Shown here one piece after another: positions 63,277 through 64,000 of a stretch of DNA of 64,000 bases. A model generated the notes under the pieces. The model had not been told where the DNA came from. It was given only the letters and a program-made list of their open reading frames with translations, and ran no database searches. Position 1 is the stretch's first letter; the number at the start of each line of letters is the position of its first letter. Origin of the DNA: Membranipora membranacea (lineage: Eukaryota; Bryozoa; Gymnolaemata; Cheilostomatida; Membraniporidae). The DNA is taken from positions 3,410,001-3,474,000 of the forward strand of contig OU612073.1 of the NCBI GenBank assembly GCA_914767715.1. Reading direction: 5' to 3'. The translations under genes and the position numbers were made by a program.

Positions 63277-64000
63277 TATCAACAAGCTAAAACTTTCTAA
63301 ACTCTGAACCCGGATACAGGTTAATTTTGTTACATATGGCTACCCACAATGCAATTTTGGCCTGTTTCCTCTAATGAAAGGATCGAACATAATTTATTTT
63401 ATCTTGCTTATTTAGCAAGGAAATTGCATTATGGGATACAGGTAAATATTCGATATGTTTTATCACATTCTCTCGGATTATTGCACCAACGAACCATAAT
63501 AGATGTCAAAGCAAACGCTTTACGCACCAAAACCTTTTCTATTCTTTCATACTAAAATAATCTTTGATACTATCTTTCAGCACATTTGTTCACTCTGAAA
63601 CTAATTCTTTCATAAGCACTCAATCCAAAATATTAGCTATTAAATTGGCTGTTTCATGCTACATCCTTTTCTGAGCTGCCGTCAAAATAGTCTGATCTAT
63701 CTTTAGACTTTGGTTTTTAGCTTTCCTCCTTTTATCTGTCGTGAAATGGATGATTAAAATACATAACCACATTGACATGCTGACTTAATGCACGTTTGCT
63801 GTGTTGTTTTCTTCAATTTCTGATCAAACAAATTAAACATTGTAAAGAATTCAGACCACTTTACCACGCTGTGTGCACATGCTACAGGGTGTAGACTAAT
63901 CTCAAAACAAATAACCTTATCTAAATCACTTATTTATAACTCTCACTAGAATTTACACATCATGATCACGAGTTTAAATTAATACATGACGTAACCTAAA
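63277..64000. other. 3' flank of paralogue B
   Basis: 3' UTR and downstream sequence. No canonical AATAAA stands out (ATTAAA near 63754). Nothing else coding is recognised up to the window end. Confidence 0.5.

Overview
This window is nuclear DNA from an invertebrate-type animal. It is AT-rich, its genes are split by GT-AG introns, its introns are full of short inverted-repeat elements, and its gene set is metazoan: bestrophin, a semaphorin-like protein with a PSI domain, and NRF-6-type membrane acyltransferases. I cannot name the phylum from the sequence alone. Exon boundaries were read by eye from splice signals, codon phase and protein continuity. Phase closes exactly in every joined model.

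Layout, left to right. (1) 312-14062 (+): the 3' part of an NSUN4-type mitochondrial rRNA m5C methyltransferase; its 5' exons lie outside the window. (2) 1717-8739 (-): a complete 13-exon bestrophin gene (806 aa), lying entirely inside one NSUN4 intron on the opposite strand. (3) 15272-29774 (+): a 14-exon gene (691 aa) for a predicted ER-lumenal protein with a signal peptide, a JmjC/cupin-like domain whose metal-binding residues look lost, one EF-hand, a charged coiled-coil tail and a C-terminal KEEL. (4) 17080-21347 (+): a 3-exon divergent semaphorin-like gene (1205 aa), lying inside intron 2 of gene 3 on the same strand. (5) 30298-34243 (-): an 8-exon SUMF2-like gene (338 aa) ending in REEL and tail-to-tail with gene 3. 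(6, 7) 35521-48669 and 49867-63276 (+): two tandem NRF-6-like acyltransferase paralogues (1019 and 1023 aa, 20 and 22 exons).

How the genes relate: two of the three neighbours around 15-34 kb encode proteins with a signal peptide and an ER-retrieval-like tail. The two acyltransferase paralogues arose by tandem duplication; a tract of about 430 bp that includes intron sequence is far more alike than the rest, which points to recent gene conversion. Nothing suggests an operon.

Repeats: at least five families of short inverted-repeat elements (one with 8-bp target duplications, often just downstream of 5' splice sites; one flanked by TTAA), a four-copy 404-bp tandem array carrying a tRNA-like pol III promoter, a (CACATAGA)n minisatellite, and many perfect hairpins. 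No rRNA, CRISPR or convincing functional tRNA gene was seen.
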